Counted from the stretch's first letter, positions 8,758-18,032 are shown. The stretch: 64,000 nt of DNA from Vicinamibacteria bacterium (GCA_022820825.1 JAJEEU010000020.1:1-64000); one strand, 5' to 3'. The notes: generated from the letters alone by a model not told the origin. Translations and numbers: made by a program.

Positions 8758-10107
8758 ATGTTCATCACGAAGAAGCACTTGTCGCGGCGGACGGTGTTGC
8801 GCGGCGCCGGCGCCACCCTGGCGCTGCCGCTGCTCGACAGCATGGTGCCGGCGCTCACGGCAATGAGCCGGACGGCGGCGGCCCCGGCGCGGTTGCGCCG
8901 GATGGGCGTCTTCTACGTGCCCAACGGCATGTCCATGGGCTACTGGTGGCCCAGGGCGGAAGGGCCGCTGCAGGAGCTGCCGCCGACGCTCCGCTCGCTG
9001 GAGGCGCACAAGGACCGCGTCCTGCTCATGGGCGGCCTCGCCGACAAGCCGGCGGATCTCATGGAAGGGGGCGGCGACCACGCGCGCTCGGCCGGCACGT
9101 TCCTGACGGCCACCACGTTCAAGCTGACCACGGGCGCCGACGTGTACGCGGCGGTGTCCATGGACCAGGTGGCCGCGCGCGAGCTCAGCAAGGAAACGCA
9201 GCTCACGTCGCTGGAGCTCGGCATCGAGTCGAACGCCATGGTAGGCACCTGCGACGGCGGATCGAGCTGCGCTTACACGAACACCGTCGCCTGGCGCACG
9301 CCGACCACGCCGCTGCCCGTCGAGCGCGACCCGCGCGCCGTCTTCGAGCGCCTCTTCGGCACCAGCGGCAGCACGGATCCGGCGGCGCGGCTGGCGCGGC
9401 TCGAGCGCGACCGCACCATCATCGACGCCGTGGCGTCCGAGTTGCAGCGCCTGCAACGGATTCTCGGGGCTGGCGACCGGGTCAAGGTATCCGAATATGT
9501 CGACTCGGTGCAGGACGTCGAGCGGCGCATCCGGACCGCGGAGCAGCAGAGCTCGCGCGAGCTGCCGCTGGTGAACGAGCCCGCGGGCATCCCGGACGAT
9601 TACGCCACGCACGCCAAGCTGCAGATGGACCTGCTGGCGCTTGCGTTCCAGACGGATCTGACGCGCGTCAGCACCTTCATGCTGGCGCGGTAGGTCCGCG
9701 GCCGGGCCTATCCCGAGATCGGGGTTTCGGACTCCCACCACCCGCTGTCGCATCACCAGGACGAGACCGGCAAGCTCCACCGCCTGCACCTGATCAACGA
9801 GTACCACTTCCAGCAGTTCGCGCACCTGGCGACCAGGCTGGCCGAGACGCCCGAGGGCGACGGCACGCTGCTGGACCATACGGCGCTGCTCTACGGGACC
9901 GGCATCAGCGACAGCAACACGCACTTCCACGACGACCTGCCCGTTGCCGTGGTCGGCGGGCAGGCTGCAGGGATCCGGGGCGGCCGCTACGTCCGGCACC
10001 CGGACGGGACGCCGATCGCCAATCTGTACGTATCGCTGCTGGACAGGCTCGGCGTGCACGTCGACAGCTTCGGCGACAGCACCGGCAGGATCGAGACGCT
10101 GACCTGA
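8758..10107 (+). pseudogene. DUF1552 exported protein, copy 1, interrupted by an in-frame amber codon
   Basis: The frame runs for 450 codons from ATG 8758 (GGAGAGAAATC upstream) to TGA at 10107, but codon 312 (9691-9693) is TAG. On both sides the sequence aligns with the intact copy at 33647-34987: before the stop FMLAR matches FQIGR, and after it VRGRAYPEIGVSDSHH matches LSTRSYAELGVLESHH. The TAG falls where the homologue has Glu, so one GAG to TAG change explains it. The N-terminus has a twin-arginine-like segment, SRRTVLRGAGATLALPLLDS. The family is secreted and usually paired with DUF1592 proteins; its function is unknown. It could be a recent nonsense mutation, a sequencing error or readthrough. 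The 138 codons after TAG remain intact, which argues that any inactivation is very recent. Confidence 0.85.
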
Positions 10108-10213
10108 CGCGCCGCCGCGCCGCCGCGCCGCTTGCGCCTTGCGCTCCGGCGCGTCCGGGTCCATCATCTTGGGTGTCCTGCAGGCAGGCAGGTCGAATAA
10201 TCAGGAGAGTGAG

Positions 10214-11206
10214 ATGAGGTTTCCAACCCTTACCGCGGCATGTATGGCAGTTGCAGCACTCGCGCTGGCGCCCGCGCTCGCCGGCGCGCAGTCCTCCGGC
10301 GAATTCCGTACGCCGTGGGGCGTTCCGGACATTCAGGGCGTCTGGCACTCGTCCGGAAACGTGCCGATGGAGCGGCCGGACGAGTACCAGGGCCGCACCA
10401 CGCTGAGCGACGAGGAAGCCGACGCACGCCGCGCGCAAGTGGCCGCGCGCGACGAGGAGCTGCTGCTGGCCGAGCGCCGCGAAACGGTGGCCGGCGGCAG
10501 CGTCGGCGCGTACAACAACTTCTGGATGGAGCGCGGCGCGCCGACCGACCGGACGTCGCTGCTCGTCGACCCGCCGGATGGCAGGTTCCCGCCGCTGACG
10601 CCGGAGGGCGAGTACGCGAAGGACAACAAGCCGCGGGGCGACGACACCTGGGAGGACCGGCACATCTGGGAGCGCTGCGTGACGCGCGGCGGCATGCCCA
10701 ACGCCATGTTCCCGCGCTCCTACAACAACAACTTCCAGATCTTCCAGTCGCCCGGCTGGGTCGCCATCCTGCACGAGCAGGTGCACGAGACGCGGCTCAT
10801 CCCGCTGGCGGACCTGCCACCCGTCGCCGACGCCATCGGCGAGTGGAACGGCGTGCCCCGGGGGCGCTGGGACGGCGACACGCTGGTGGTGACCACGACC
10901 AACATCCACCCCGACGTGAGCGCGCTCCAGCCCTGGTCGGCCTTCAACTCGCACAGCGGGTCCGGCGAGGGCATGGTGCTGGTCGAGCGCTTCACCCGCA
11001 CGGCCGGCGACACCCTCGAATACGAGATCGAGGTCAACGATCCGCAGATGTACACGCGGCCCTGGACGGTCGCGTATCCGTTCACGGACCTCGGCCAGCC
11101 GATCTACGAGTACGCCTGCCACGAGGGCAACTACGGCATGGAAGGCATCCTGACCGGCGGGCGCGCCGAGGACGAGGAAGAGGCCGCGGCCAAGAAGTCG
11201 AGGTAG
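10214..11206 (+). CDS. Secreted protein of the RTPWG/DPPDGR/YACHE family, copy 2
   Basis: 330 residues. Start at ATG 10214 behind AGGAGAGTGAG. The signal peptide is MRFPTLTAACMAVAALALAP...AGAQS. Family landmarks are FRTPWGVPDIQGVWH, RTSLLVDPPDGRFPPLT, ERCVTRGG.PN, YNNNFQIFQS, HEQVHETRLIPL, WDGDTLVVTTTNI and YEYACHEGNYGMEGIL. It belongs with the copy at 12448-13452 (TRG..PN..FP..YNN block), whereas the copies at 1438 and 27236 share a different middle block. It ends in an acidic then basic tail (EDEEEAAAKKSR). The next gene, a serine hydrolase, starts 3 bases after the stop, so the two are probably one transcript and functionally linked. Confidence 0.85.
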   Translation: MRFPTLTAACMAVAALALAPALAGAQSSGEFRTPWGVPDIQGVWHSSGNVPMERPDEYQGRTTLSDEEADARRAQVAARDEELLLAERRETVAGGSVGAYNNFWMERGAPTDRTSLLVDPPDGRFPPLTPEGEYAKDNKPRGDDTWEDRHIWERCVTRGGMPNAMFPRSYNNNFQIFQSPGWVAILHEQVHETRLIPLADLPPVADAIGEWNGVPRGRWDGDTLVVTTTNIHPDVSALQPWSAFNSHSGSGEGMVLVERFTRTAGDTLEYEIEVNDPQMYTRPWTVAYPFTDLGQPIYEYACHEGNYGMEGILTGGRAEDEEEAAAKKSR

Positions 11207-11208
11207 GC

Positions 11209-12432
11209 ATGGGCAAGGATCTGTCACGGCGGGGCTTTCTCTTCAATGCCGCCGGCGGCGCGAGCGCGCTGGGGATCATGCGCCTGCTCGGCGAGGCGGG
11301 GCTGCTCGCCCAGGGTCGCAGCGGCGCCGGGGTCGATCCGCAGCGGATCTTCCAGGCCGCCGTGGACGCGGCCATCGCGGCCGGCGAGGTCGGCATCCAG
11401 TTCGCGGTCTACAAGGACGAGGACCTGGTCGTCGACGTCTGGGGCGGCATGGCCGACCGGGCGGCGGGCCGGCAGGTCGACCGCGAGACGCTGTTCAACG
11501 TGTTCTCGGTAACCAAGGCGATCACCGCCGTGGCGGTCCACATCCAGGCCGAGCGCGGGCTGGTCTCCTACGACGCGCCGATCGCGCAGTACTGGCCCGA
11601 GTTCGGCGCCCACGGCAAGGACCGGACCACCGTGCGCGACGGCCTCAGCCACCGCACCGGCATTCCGGCGATGCCGGAAGGGGTGACGCCCGAGCAGATG
11701 GCCGACTACGACTGGATGGTGAACGCGCTGGCCAATCTGGAGCCGGTGTTCGAGCCGGGCACCACCAACGCGTACCACAGCTACACCTGGGGCTGGATCA
11801 ACTCCGAGGTCGTCGTGCGCACGGATCCAAAGCAGCGGCCCTTCCGCCAGTTCGTGGACGAGGAGATCGCCCAGCCGCTCGGCATCGAGGACTTGTGGAT
11901 GGGGCTGCCGCCGGAGGACGAGCCGCGGGTCGCGCACATGTACAACAGCGAGACCTCCATCGCGGACCAGAGCACGGCGCGCGGACGGTCGATGCCGATC
12001 CAGGTGGCCGGCACGCAGGACGTGTTCGGACGCTCGATCGTCCGGCAGGCGGTGATCCCCGGGGCCGGAGGCATCTACAACGCCATCAGCGCGGCGCGCT
12101 TCTTCGCCCTGCTGGCGAACGAGGGCCAGCTCGACGGCGTGCGCCTGCTCTCTCCCGAGCGGGTGCTCCGCTGCCTGGAGCCGCGCCCCGACACCGACAA
12201 GCTCGACGTCGGCCGCGGCACCGTCACGCGCGTTTCGAACGGCGGGTTCTGGCTGGAGGCGCCGGGCGTGTTCGGCAGCGGGCGCATCCTGAGCCATCCG
12301 GGGCTGGGCGGCTCCATCGGCTGGGCCGACCTCGACAACCGCCTCGCGGTGTCGATGTGCCACAACCGGCACGGGGTGGCGTTCGCGGACCCGCTGGCAG
12401 ACGCGCTGGGCCGCGCGTTCGGCGTCACGTAG
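11209..12432 (+). CDS. Tat-exported serine hydrolase of the class C beta-lactamase/esterase fold
   Basis: 407 residues. The N-terminus DLSRRGFLFNAAGGASALG fits a twin-arginine signal. The catalytic motif SVTK (S100, K103) sits in LFNVFSVTKAITAVAV, and a Tyr-containing second motif (YHSYTWG) follows near residue 190. The C-terminal HPGLGGSIGWAD matches the H-x-G third motif used in place of KTG by EstB-type esterases. The family includes class C beta-lactamases, D-aminopeptidases and carboxylesterases; the HPG-type third motif favours an esterase or peptidase over a true beta-lactamase. It is co-directional with, and 3 bases from, the secreted family gene upstream. Substrate unknown. Confidence 0.88.
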   Translation: MGKDLSRRGFLFNAAGGASALGIMRLLGEAGLLAQGRSGAGVDPQRIFQAAVDAAIAAGEVGIQFAVYKDEDLVVDVWGGMADRAAGRQVDRETLFNVFSVTKAITAVAVHIQAERGLVSYDAPIAQYWPEFGAHGKDRTTVRDGLSHRTGIPAMPEGVTPEQMADYDWMVNALANLEPVFEPGTTNAYHSYTWGWINSEVVVRTDPKQRPFRQFVDEEIAQPLGIEDLWMGLPPEDEPRVAHMYNSETSIADQSTARGRSMPIQVAGTQDVFGRSIVRQAVIPGAGGIYNAISAARFFALLANEGQLDGVRLLSPERVLRCLEPRPDTDKLDVGRGTVTRVSNGGFWLEAPGVFGSGRILSHPGLGGSIGWADLDNRLAVSMCHNRHGVAFADPLADALGRAFGVT

Positions 12433-12447
12433 CGTCGGCGGGAACGC

Positions 12448-13452
12448 TCAGCGCTGCTGCTCTTCCGCGGCCCGATCCTCGGCGCGCGCCGCCTCCAGCA
12501 TGAAGGTCATGTTGTAGTTCGCCTCGTGGCAGGCGTACTCGAAGATCTGCCAGTAGGACGGATCTCTCTTGCCCTCGATGACCGCCGTCCACGGCCGGGT
12601 CCAGGTCGAAGGGTCATTCACCGTGATCTCCACGCGTACGGTCTCGGCGTCCACCCGGCTGTAGCGCTCGGTCAGCTCGAGAGCGACTCCCGCGCCCCTG
12701 TAGTTGGTCTGGTCGCTGAAGTTGGTCACCTCGACGACCAGCGTGTCGCCTTCCCAGCGCCCCCGCGAATCGCCGAACCAGGTGCGGATGTTCGCGTCCA
12801 GCGGCGCGCGGCCGTCCAGCGGAATGATGCGGTGCTCGTGCAGCCGCTCGTACAGGATGGCCACGTAGTCGCGGTTCTGCACTATCTGGAAGCCGTTGTT
12901 GTAGATGCTGGGAAACCAGGTGTTCGGCAGCCCGCGGGTGATGCAGCGGTCGATCGGGTTGAAGTCGTCCGCCCCGTTGAACGGTCCGTCCCCGAAGCTG
13001 CCGCCGGCAAAGCCGATGACGGTGGACGGATCGATCTGCCGGTGCTGCGCCGCGAGGGTCAACGGCGGAATGCGCCCATCGGGTGGATCCACGATGAGGG
13101 ACGTGCGGGGCGAGGGACTGTCCGACCATTCGTCCCAGTGCACGGGCGTCCGCAGGTTCTCGCGGTCGCCGTCCGGGCGCACCGACGGATCGTCCACCGC
13201 GCGGAGCTGCTCGCGGGCGGCCCTGGCGGCGAGTTCCTCGTCGGTTATCACCGCGCGCTCGCCGTACTCGGGATCCCGCTCCAGCGGCACGCTGCGCAGC
13301 GCGTCGGTGTCCCAGATCCCCTCCAGGTCCGGATCGCCCCACGGCGTCCGGAACTGCGCGCCGTCGCGCGCCTCCTGGCCCTCTGCGGGCGCCGACAGCA
13401 GCAACGCGGCGATCACCGCACCCATGAGAAATCCTGAAGACTGGCGTCGCAT
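12448..13452 (-). CDS. Secreted protein of the RTPWG/DPPDGR/YACHE family, copy 3
   Basis: 334 residues. ATG at 13452 is preceded by GGGAGGCGAG. The signal peptide is MRRQSSGFLMGAVIAALLLSAPAEGQ. Landmarks: FRTPWGDPDLEGIWD, RTSLIVDPPDGRIPPLT, RCITRGLPNTWFPSIYNN, EHRIIPLDGR, WEGDTLVVEVTNF, and FEYACHEANYNMTFML near the C-terminus. It converges on the serine hydrolase gene with 15 bases between the stops, and its own closest relative in the window is copy 2 on the other side of that hydrolase. This head-to-head pair flanking one hydrolase hints at a local duplication and inversion. Function unknown. Confidence 0.84.
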   Translation of the reverse strand: MRRQSSGFLMGAVIAALLLSAPAEGQEARDGAQFRTPWGDPDLEGIWDTDALRSVPLERDPEYGERAVITDEELAARAAREQLRAVDDPSVRPDGDRENLRTPVHWDEWSDSPSPRTSLIVDPPDGRIPPLTLAAQHRQIDPSTVIGFAGGSFGDGPFNGADDFNPIDRCITRGLPNTWFPSIYNNGFQIVQNRDYVAILYERLHEHRIIPLDGRAPLDANIRTWFGDSRGRWEGDTLVVEVTNFSDQTNYRGAGVALELTERYSRVDAETVRVEITVNDPSTWTRPWTAVIEGKRDPSYWQIFEYACHEANYNMTFMLEAARAEDRAAEEQQR

Positions 13453-13536
13453 CTCGCCTCCCTGGTCCCGCCGGCCGAAGCAAACGAATTGTACGCCGAT
13501 TCGGGCGCACCGCCGCAGTTGCCGCGCGAAGGCCGG

Positions 13537-14394
13537 TCAGCGCTTTTCCGCGGCGAGCTGCTCCAGGTAGAGCTGCTCCAGGCGCTCGACCTCGGAGCGA
13601 AACCCCTCGGGGTCGTAGAACGTGTCCGGGTTGTACCGCTGCCCGGGCTCGTACTTGTCGTGCAGGTTGTACTGCCCCCCGTGCGAGGCCACCCAGACGT
13701 CGATGCTCAACGCCTTCTGCTTGCGGAACGTCTCCGCGAAATCGTCGGCCACGCCCGGATAGGTCGGCTCGACCACCAGCCGCTTCCCCTCGTTGATGGT
13801 GGCCATGTTGGCGATGATGACGTCGTAGTCCACGCCGTTCTCGTACATCGCCATCGTGTAGCTCACGCTGCCGGCGGTGTGGCCGGGGCTCAGGAGCACC
13901 GTCAGCCGCGTATTCCCCAGCTCGAGCTCCTCGCCGTCCTCGATGATCCGGTCGACGGCCACCGGCGGGAACGACTGCCGGCCGCCGAAGTGCGGATCGC
14001 TGAACCCGCCGTCCTCCAGCACGGGCGCGTCGCCGGCCGTCGCCCACATCTCGGCGCCGGTGATCTCCTTGATCTCCGCCAGCGCGGCCGTGTGGTCCCA
14101 GTGCGCCTGCGTCGTCAGCAGCACCTTGACGTCCTCCAACTGAAACCCGAGCGACTCGATGTTCTCGCGGATCAGCGGGACCGAGTCCTCGAGCCCCGTG
14201 TTGATCAGGAAGTGGCCGTCGTTCGAGGTGACCAGGAAGACCGCGAGGTCGTAGGTGCCGACGGCGTACAGGTTGCCGATGACGCGGTGTCCCGGAAACG
14301 GGCGCGTCCAGTCCTCCCGCTGGGCGGCGGCGGTCGCGGCCAGGGAAACGGCTATGGCGACGGTCAGGCAGCAGGTCACGATGATGCGTTGCAT
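13537..14394 (-). CDS. Exported metallo-beta-lactamase-fold hydrolase, subclass B3-like
   Basis: 285 residues from ATG 14394, chosen because a signal peptide (MQRIIVTCCLTVAIAVSLAATAAAQ) follows; the frame is open further upstream but without a signal. Zinc-site residues: Q96-A-H98-W-D100-H101, H172 in SPGHTAGSVSY, and H238 in ASHGGQYNLHDK. The SPGHTAGS and ASH....LH.K context is typical of subclass B3 enzymes (L1, FEZ, GOB). Gln at the first ligand position is the GOB-type substitution; most MBL-fold proteins have His there. Actual beta-lactamase activity is not proven, since environmental B3-like proteins often have other roles. It is divergent from the Oar-like receptor gene (115 bases apart). 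Confidence 0.85.
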   Translation of the reverse strand: MQRIIVTCCLTVAIAVSLAATAAAQREDWTRPFPGHRVIGNLYAVGTYDLAVFLVTSNDGHFLINTGLEDSVPLIRENIESLGFQLEDVKVLLTTQAHWDHTAALAEIKEITGAEMWATAGDAPVLEDGGFSDPHFGGRQSFPPVAVDRIIEDGEELELGNTRLTVLLSPGHTAGSVSYTMAMYENGVDYDVIIANMATINEGKRLVVEPTYPGVADDFAETFRKQKALSIDVWVASHGGQYNLHDKYEPGQRYNPDTFYDPEGFRSEVERLEQLYLEQLAAEKR

Positions 14395-14509
14395 GGCGGT
14401 TCTCTCCAGTGATCGGTGACGCGTGGTCCGCATGTTAACAGCCCGGGAGTCTCCCCGTGTTGACGGTTGCGTCGCTGCCGCGTGACGGCCGTTCGCTAAG
14501 ATCCCCCGC

Positions 14510-17500
14510 ATGTTTCGCGTGAGAGCTTGCTGCCTCCTGATTGCCGCCGTCTTGATCCCGCTTCCCGCAACGGCCCAGAACCGGGCGACCACGGCCGAGA
14601 TCACCGGCCGGCTCGAGGACACGACCGGCGGGGTGCTGCCGGGCGTCACCGTGACCGTCGTGAACCTGGACGACGGCCTGGTGCGGTCCGGCGTCTCCGA
14701 CGGCGCCGGGCGCTACGACGTCATGCTCCTGCCGCCCGGCCGCTACGACGTGCGCGCCGAGCTCTCCGGCTTCGGCGCGGTCGAGCTCGACGCCGTGACG
14801 CTCACCGTCGGGGCCAGCCGGACCATCAACTTCACGCTGGCGCCGGCCGGCGTGGCGGAAGAGGTCACCGTGACCGCCGAAACTTCCGTCGTCGAGACGA
14901 CCACGGACACCTCCGACGTCACGCTCGACAGCCAGGCGATATCGAACCTGCCGATCAACGGCCGCCGCTTCCACGACTTCGTCTCGCTGACGCCGACGGC
15001 GCAGGTCGAGCCGCAGCGCGGTCAGATATCGCTCGCGGGCCAGCGCGGCATCAACGGCAACATCAGCATCGACGGGGCCGACTACAACCAGCCGTTCTTC
15101 GGCGGCATCCGCGGCGGCGAGCGGTCGCGTTTCACCTTCACGATCCCGCAGGAGGCGATCCGCGAGTTCCGGGTCGTCAAGGCCGGCTACTCTCCCGAGT
15201 TCGGCCGCTCGACCGGCGGACTGGTCAACGCCATCACCAGGTCGGGAGCCAACGCCACGAGCGGCTCGGCCCTCTACCTGCTGCGGCCGGAGCAACTGGC
15301 GGCGCAGAACGCGTTCGGGCAGGAGGCGGCGCCGACGCAGCACCAGTTCGGCGGGTCGCTCGGCGGCGCGCTCCGGCGCAACCGCGCGTTCTACTTCGTC
15401 GCCTACGAGCAGCAGGAGTTCAGGGCGCCGCGCGAGGTGCGCTTCGCCCGGCTCGAAGGCTTCACGCCGACGGCGGCCAGCCGGGAAGGCTACGACCACT
15501 TCCGGGGCTACGAGACGCCGTTCGAAGTGACCAACGACGCGCGCGCATGGCTGGCGCGTTTCGATTTCAACCTGCCGCGCGGGAACCGCTTCAACATCCG
15601 CTACAACGGCAGCACGAACAAGGCGCTGAACTCGGACGGCGTCGGGGGCGTCATCGTCCCCACCACCAACCGCTCGCTGGAGACGAACGGCACGGAGGAG
15701 GACTCCACGCAGACGGCCGTCGGCCAGTTCACCAGCGTGCCGTCGTCCGACCTGGTGTTCGAGCTGCGCGGGCAGTACTCGCGCGAGGACCGGCCGCGCT
15801 CGGCGAACGCCCTCAAGCCGCTCGTCGACCTGTCGCTCGGCGAGTACGGGACGCGCAGCTTCCGCCCCACCTGGCAGTACGACTGGCGGGCGCAGGCGGG
15901 CGGCAACGTGACGTGGCTCGCCGGCGGCCACAGCGTCAAGGCGGGCTTCGACTACAACCACGTCTTCATCGACCAGGAGTTCGGGTTCTTCCAGAACGGC
16001 GGCTACCTCGTCTTCGGCTCGGATGTCGAGACCACGCTCGACATCATCGGGGTGGGCGGCGCCATACCGAACCGCTTCGGCTCCAGCTCGCTGCTCTACC
16101 TGCAGCAGATCGGCAACCTGAAGGCGTCGTTCGCGACCGACGAGGTCGGTCTGTTCATCCAGGACGAATGGCGCGTGTCGCCGAACCTCACCGTCAACTA
16201 CGGCCTGCGCTGGGACGGCCAGTTCAACCCCACCCCACCGGCCGACAACGAGGCCCTGCTCGATCAGTTGCGCGGCGTGAGTTTTCCTATCGGCCGCACG
16301 GTCGATCCCACGCGGATCCCCAGCAGCGCGCTGCAGTTCGGCCCGCGCGCCGGCTTCGCGTGGGATCCCACCGGCGCGGCCCGGACCGTCGTGCGCGGGT
16401 TCGCCGGGGTCTACTACGCGCGGACTCCCCTGCTGCTCCTGGCCGGCCCCATGAACAACTTCCGCGTGCCGCCCGGCGACGTGACGGTCGCGCTCCCGTT
16501 CGGCGTGCCGCCGGGCAGTCCGCACGTCACGCTGTACGACCAGATGAAGCTGATCGGGATCGACCTGAACGAGCGCACGCTCGACAACCTGCCGACGCTG
16601 ACGCCGGGCCAGTTGACGGCCATCGCCACCGCTCTCGGCATCGAGAACAACCCGTTCGCCGGCGCGCGCGTGACCGCGATGGACGAGAACTTCAGGAACC
16701 CGCTGTCGCGGCAGGTCGGCGGCGGCGTGCAGCACGAGCTCAGTCCCGGCTGGTCGCTCGGCGCCGACGTGCTCGTCGTCGACACGATCCGCCTGGAGCG
16801 CAACCGCGACCTCAACGTGCCGCTGCCGGCCACGCGGCCCGACGATCCGGCGCAGCGTCCGTTCTTCGGCCTGCGCAGCGGCACGGCGCGGCCGGTTCCC
16901 GGACTCGACAGCGTCACGGTGCGCGAATCGACAGCCTCGGCGCTCTACCGCGCGCTGACGATCAGCTCGGAGGTCCGCCGCTCCTGGGGGCAGCTCAACG
17001 CCTACTACGTGCTGTCGAAGAACGAATCCAGCGACGACAACGAGCGCTCGGCGGGCGGCGTGGCCTACGAGAACGCGTACGACCTGACGTCGGAATACGG
17101 CCCGAACGTGCTCGACCGCCGGCACCAGTTCCACCTGCACGGCGTGCTGACGCTCCCCGGCGCCGTGGACCTTTCGACCGGGATGTACGTGCTGTCGGGC
17201 GCCCCGTTCGACGCGCGCATGGGCACCGACTCCAACCAGGACCGGGGCGGGGCCGACCGCCCGTACAGCGCGCCGGGGGTGCCGTTCACGCGCAATGCGT
17301 TCCGCGACGAGCCGATCGCCGACATCAACCTCCGCGTCCAGAAGCGGTTCGCGCTGGGCGGGACGCGCCAGGCGCTCGTGTCGCTGGAGCTTTTCAACCT
17401 GTTCAACCTGGACAACGTGACGCTCGACCAGGGCTATTCCACGGTTGCCAACTACTGCGCCAGCTCGCGCGACGCGGCGTGCGGCCTGAGCGGACAGCCG

Positions 17501-17608
17501 ACCAACCCCGACTTCGCGCGCACGCGGGGCGCGGACGGAGAGTACCTGACCGGGAACATTCCCGGGCCGCCGTTCCAGATGCAGATCGGCTTCCGGCTGC
17601 TGTTTTAG
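14510..17608 (+). CDS. Oar-type TonB-dependent outer-membrane receptor
   Basis: 1032 residues. The signal peptide (MFRVRACCLLIAAVLIPLPATAQ) is followed by a carboxypeptidase-regulatory-like beta-sandwich (about 30-115: ITGRLEDTTGGVLPGVTVTV ... GRYDVMLLPPGRYDV), a hallmark of Oar-type receptors in Acidobacteriota and myxobacteria. A plug domain then contains NLPINGRRFHDFVSLTP and an Asp-rich IDGADYNQPFFGG segment (about 145-240), before a long 22-strand-type barrel. The last residues, MQIGFRLLF, end in Phe as required for BAM recognition. It probably imports oligosaccharide, peptide or other large solutes. ATG 14510 has no strong shine-dalgarno. It is divergent from the B3-like hydrolase. Confidence 0.93.
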   Translation: MFRVRACCLLIAAVLIPLPATAQNRATTAEITGRLEDTTGGVLPGVTVTVVNLDDGLVRSGVSDGAGRYDVMLLPPGRYDVRAELSGFGAVELDAVTLTVGASRTINFTLAPAGVAEEVTVTAETSVVETTTDTSDVTLDSQAISNLPINGRRFHDFVSLTPTAQVEPQRGQISLAGQRGINGNISIDGADYNQPFFGGIRGGERSRFTFTIPQEAIREFRVVKAGYSPEFGRSTGGLVNAITRSGANATSGSALYLLRPEQLAAQNAFGQEAAPTQHQFGGSLGGALRRNRAFYFVAYEQQEFRAPREVRFARLEGFTPTAASREGYDHFRGYETPFEVTNDARAWLARFDFNLPRGNRFNIRYNGSTNKALNSDGVGGVIVPTTNRSLETNGTEEDSTQTAVGQFTSVPSSDLVFELRGQYSREDRPRSANALKPLVDLSLGEYGTRSFRPTWQYDWRAQAGGNVTWLAGGHSVKAGFDYNHVFIDQEFGFFQNGGYLVFGSDVETTLDIIGVGGAIPNRFGSSSLLYLQQIGNLKASFATDEVGLFIQDEWRVSPNLTVNYGLRWDGQFNPTPPADNEALLDQLRGVSFPIGRTVDPTRIPSSALQFGPRAGFAWDPTGAARTVVRGFAGVYYARTPLLLLAGPMNNFRVPPGDVTVALPFGVPPGSPHVTLYDQMKLIGIDLNERTLDNLPTLTPGQLTAIATALGIENNPFAGARVTAMDENFRNPLSRQVGGGVQHELSPGWSLGADVLVVDTIRLERNRDLNVPLPATRPDDPAQRPFFGLRSGTARPVPGLDSVTVRESTASALYRALTISSEVRRSWGQLNAYYVLSKNESSDDNERSAGGVAYENAYDLTSEYGPNVLDRRHQFHLHGVLTLPGAVDLSTGMYVLSGAPFDARMGTDSNQDRGGADRPYSAPGVPFTRNAFRDEPIADINLRVQKRFALGGTRQALVSLELFNLFNLDNVTLDQGYSTVANYCASSRDAACGLSGQPTNPDFARTRGADGEYLTGNIPGPPFQMQIGFRLLF

Positions 17609-17695
17609 GGGAATCCACCATCGCCGTGCGCGGCCTCGCGTGCGCTACATCGCGTAGAATGCACGGGCTCGCAACTGGCTGCTCCACGGATACCG

Positions 17696-18004
17696 ATGCC
17701 GATGTTCGAACGCATGAAGGCGCGCTGGGGTGTGGGGCCGGTGGGCGTGGTGGCCATTCTGCTGGCCTTCTCGCTGGCCGGCCTGACCACGGCCGGATTG
17801 AAGGATCCCGTCACCGGTTTCCTGCTGCCCGCGAACACCCCCGGCTGGCTGCAGTGGACGATCTACCTGGTCATCATGCTGCCGGTCTACCAGGCGCTGC
17901 TGCTGGCCTATGGAACGCTCCTGGGACAGTTCGACTTCTTCTGGACCAAGTTCAAGGCGATAGGACGACTGGTCACCGGCCGCACTGCCGGTGCGGCGGG
18001 CTGA
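17696..18004 (+). CDS. Small two-helix membrane protein, DUF6787-like
   Basis: 102 residues with two hydrophobic segments (about 15-34 and 50-75). The second is followed by LLLAYGTLLGQFDFFWTKFKAIGR, which resembles a family I recall as DUF6787 (pattern IYQ.LLL.FG.LFGQF.FFW.F.K). Function of that family is unknown. It starts at ATG 17696 or, six bases later, ATG 17702; neither has a good shine-dalgarno. It lies after the receptor gene, separated by 87 bases, and ends 28 bases from the convergent HupE-like gene. Confidence 0.75.
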   Translation: MPMFERMKARWGVGPVGVVAILLAFSLAGLTTAGLKDPVTGFLLPANTPGWLQWTIYLVIMLPVYQALLLAYGTLLGQFDFFWTKFKAIGRLVTGRTAGAAG

Positions 18005-18032
18005 CACTCTCCTCCGGGCGCCTCGCGCGCCG

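Noticed and set aside
5706-8858. Minus-strand frame of more than 1000 codons opposite the DUF1592 gene
   Set aside because: Low-complexity Arg/Pro/Ala-rich translation with no motif; the plus-strand DUF1592 frame has all its domains, signal and ribosome site.
9691-9693. Recoding of the amber codon in the DUF1552 gene as pyrrolysine or another non-standard residue
   Set aside because: The aligned residue in the paralogue is ordinary Glu, no pyl genes are visible, and a single-base change explains the codon.
10105-10140. GCC/CGC-rich tract after the DUF1552 gene as a regulatory repeat
   Set aside because: Short, irregular, and typical of high-GC intergenic sequence; no repeat unit conserved elsewhere.
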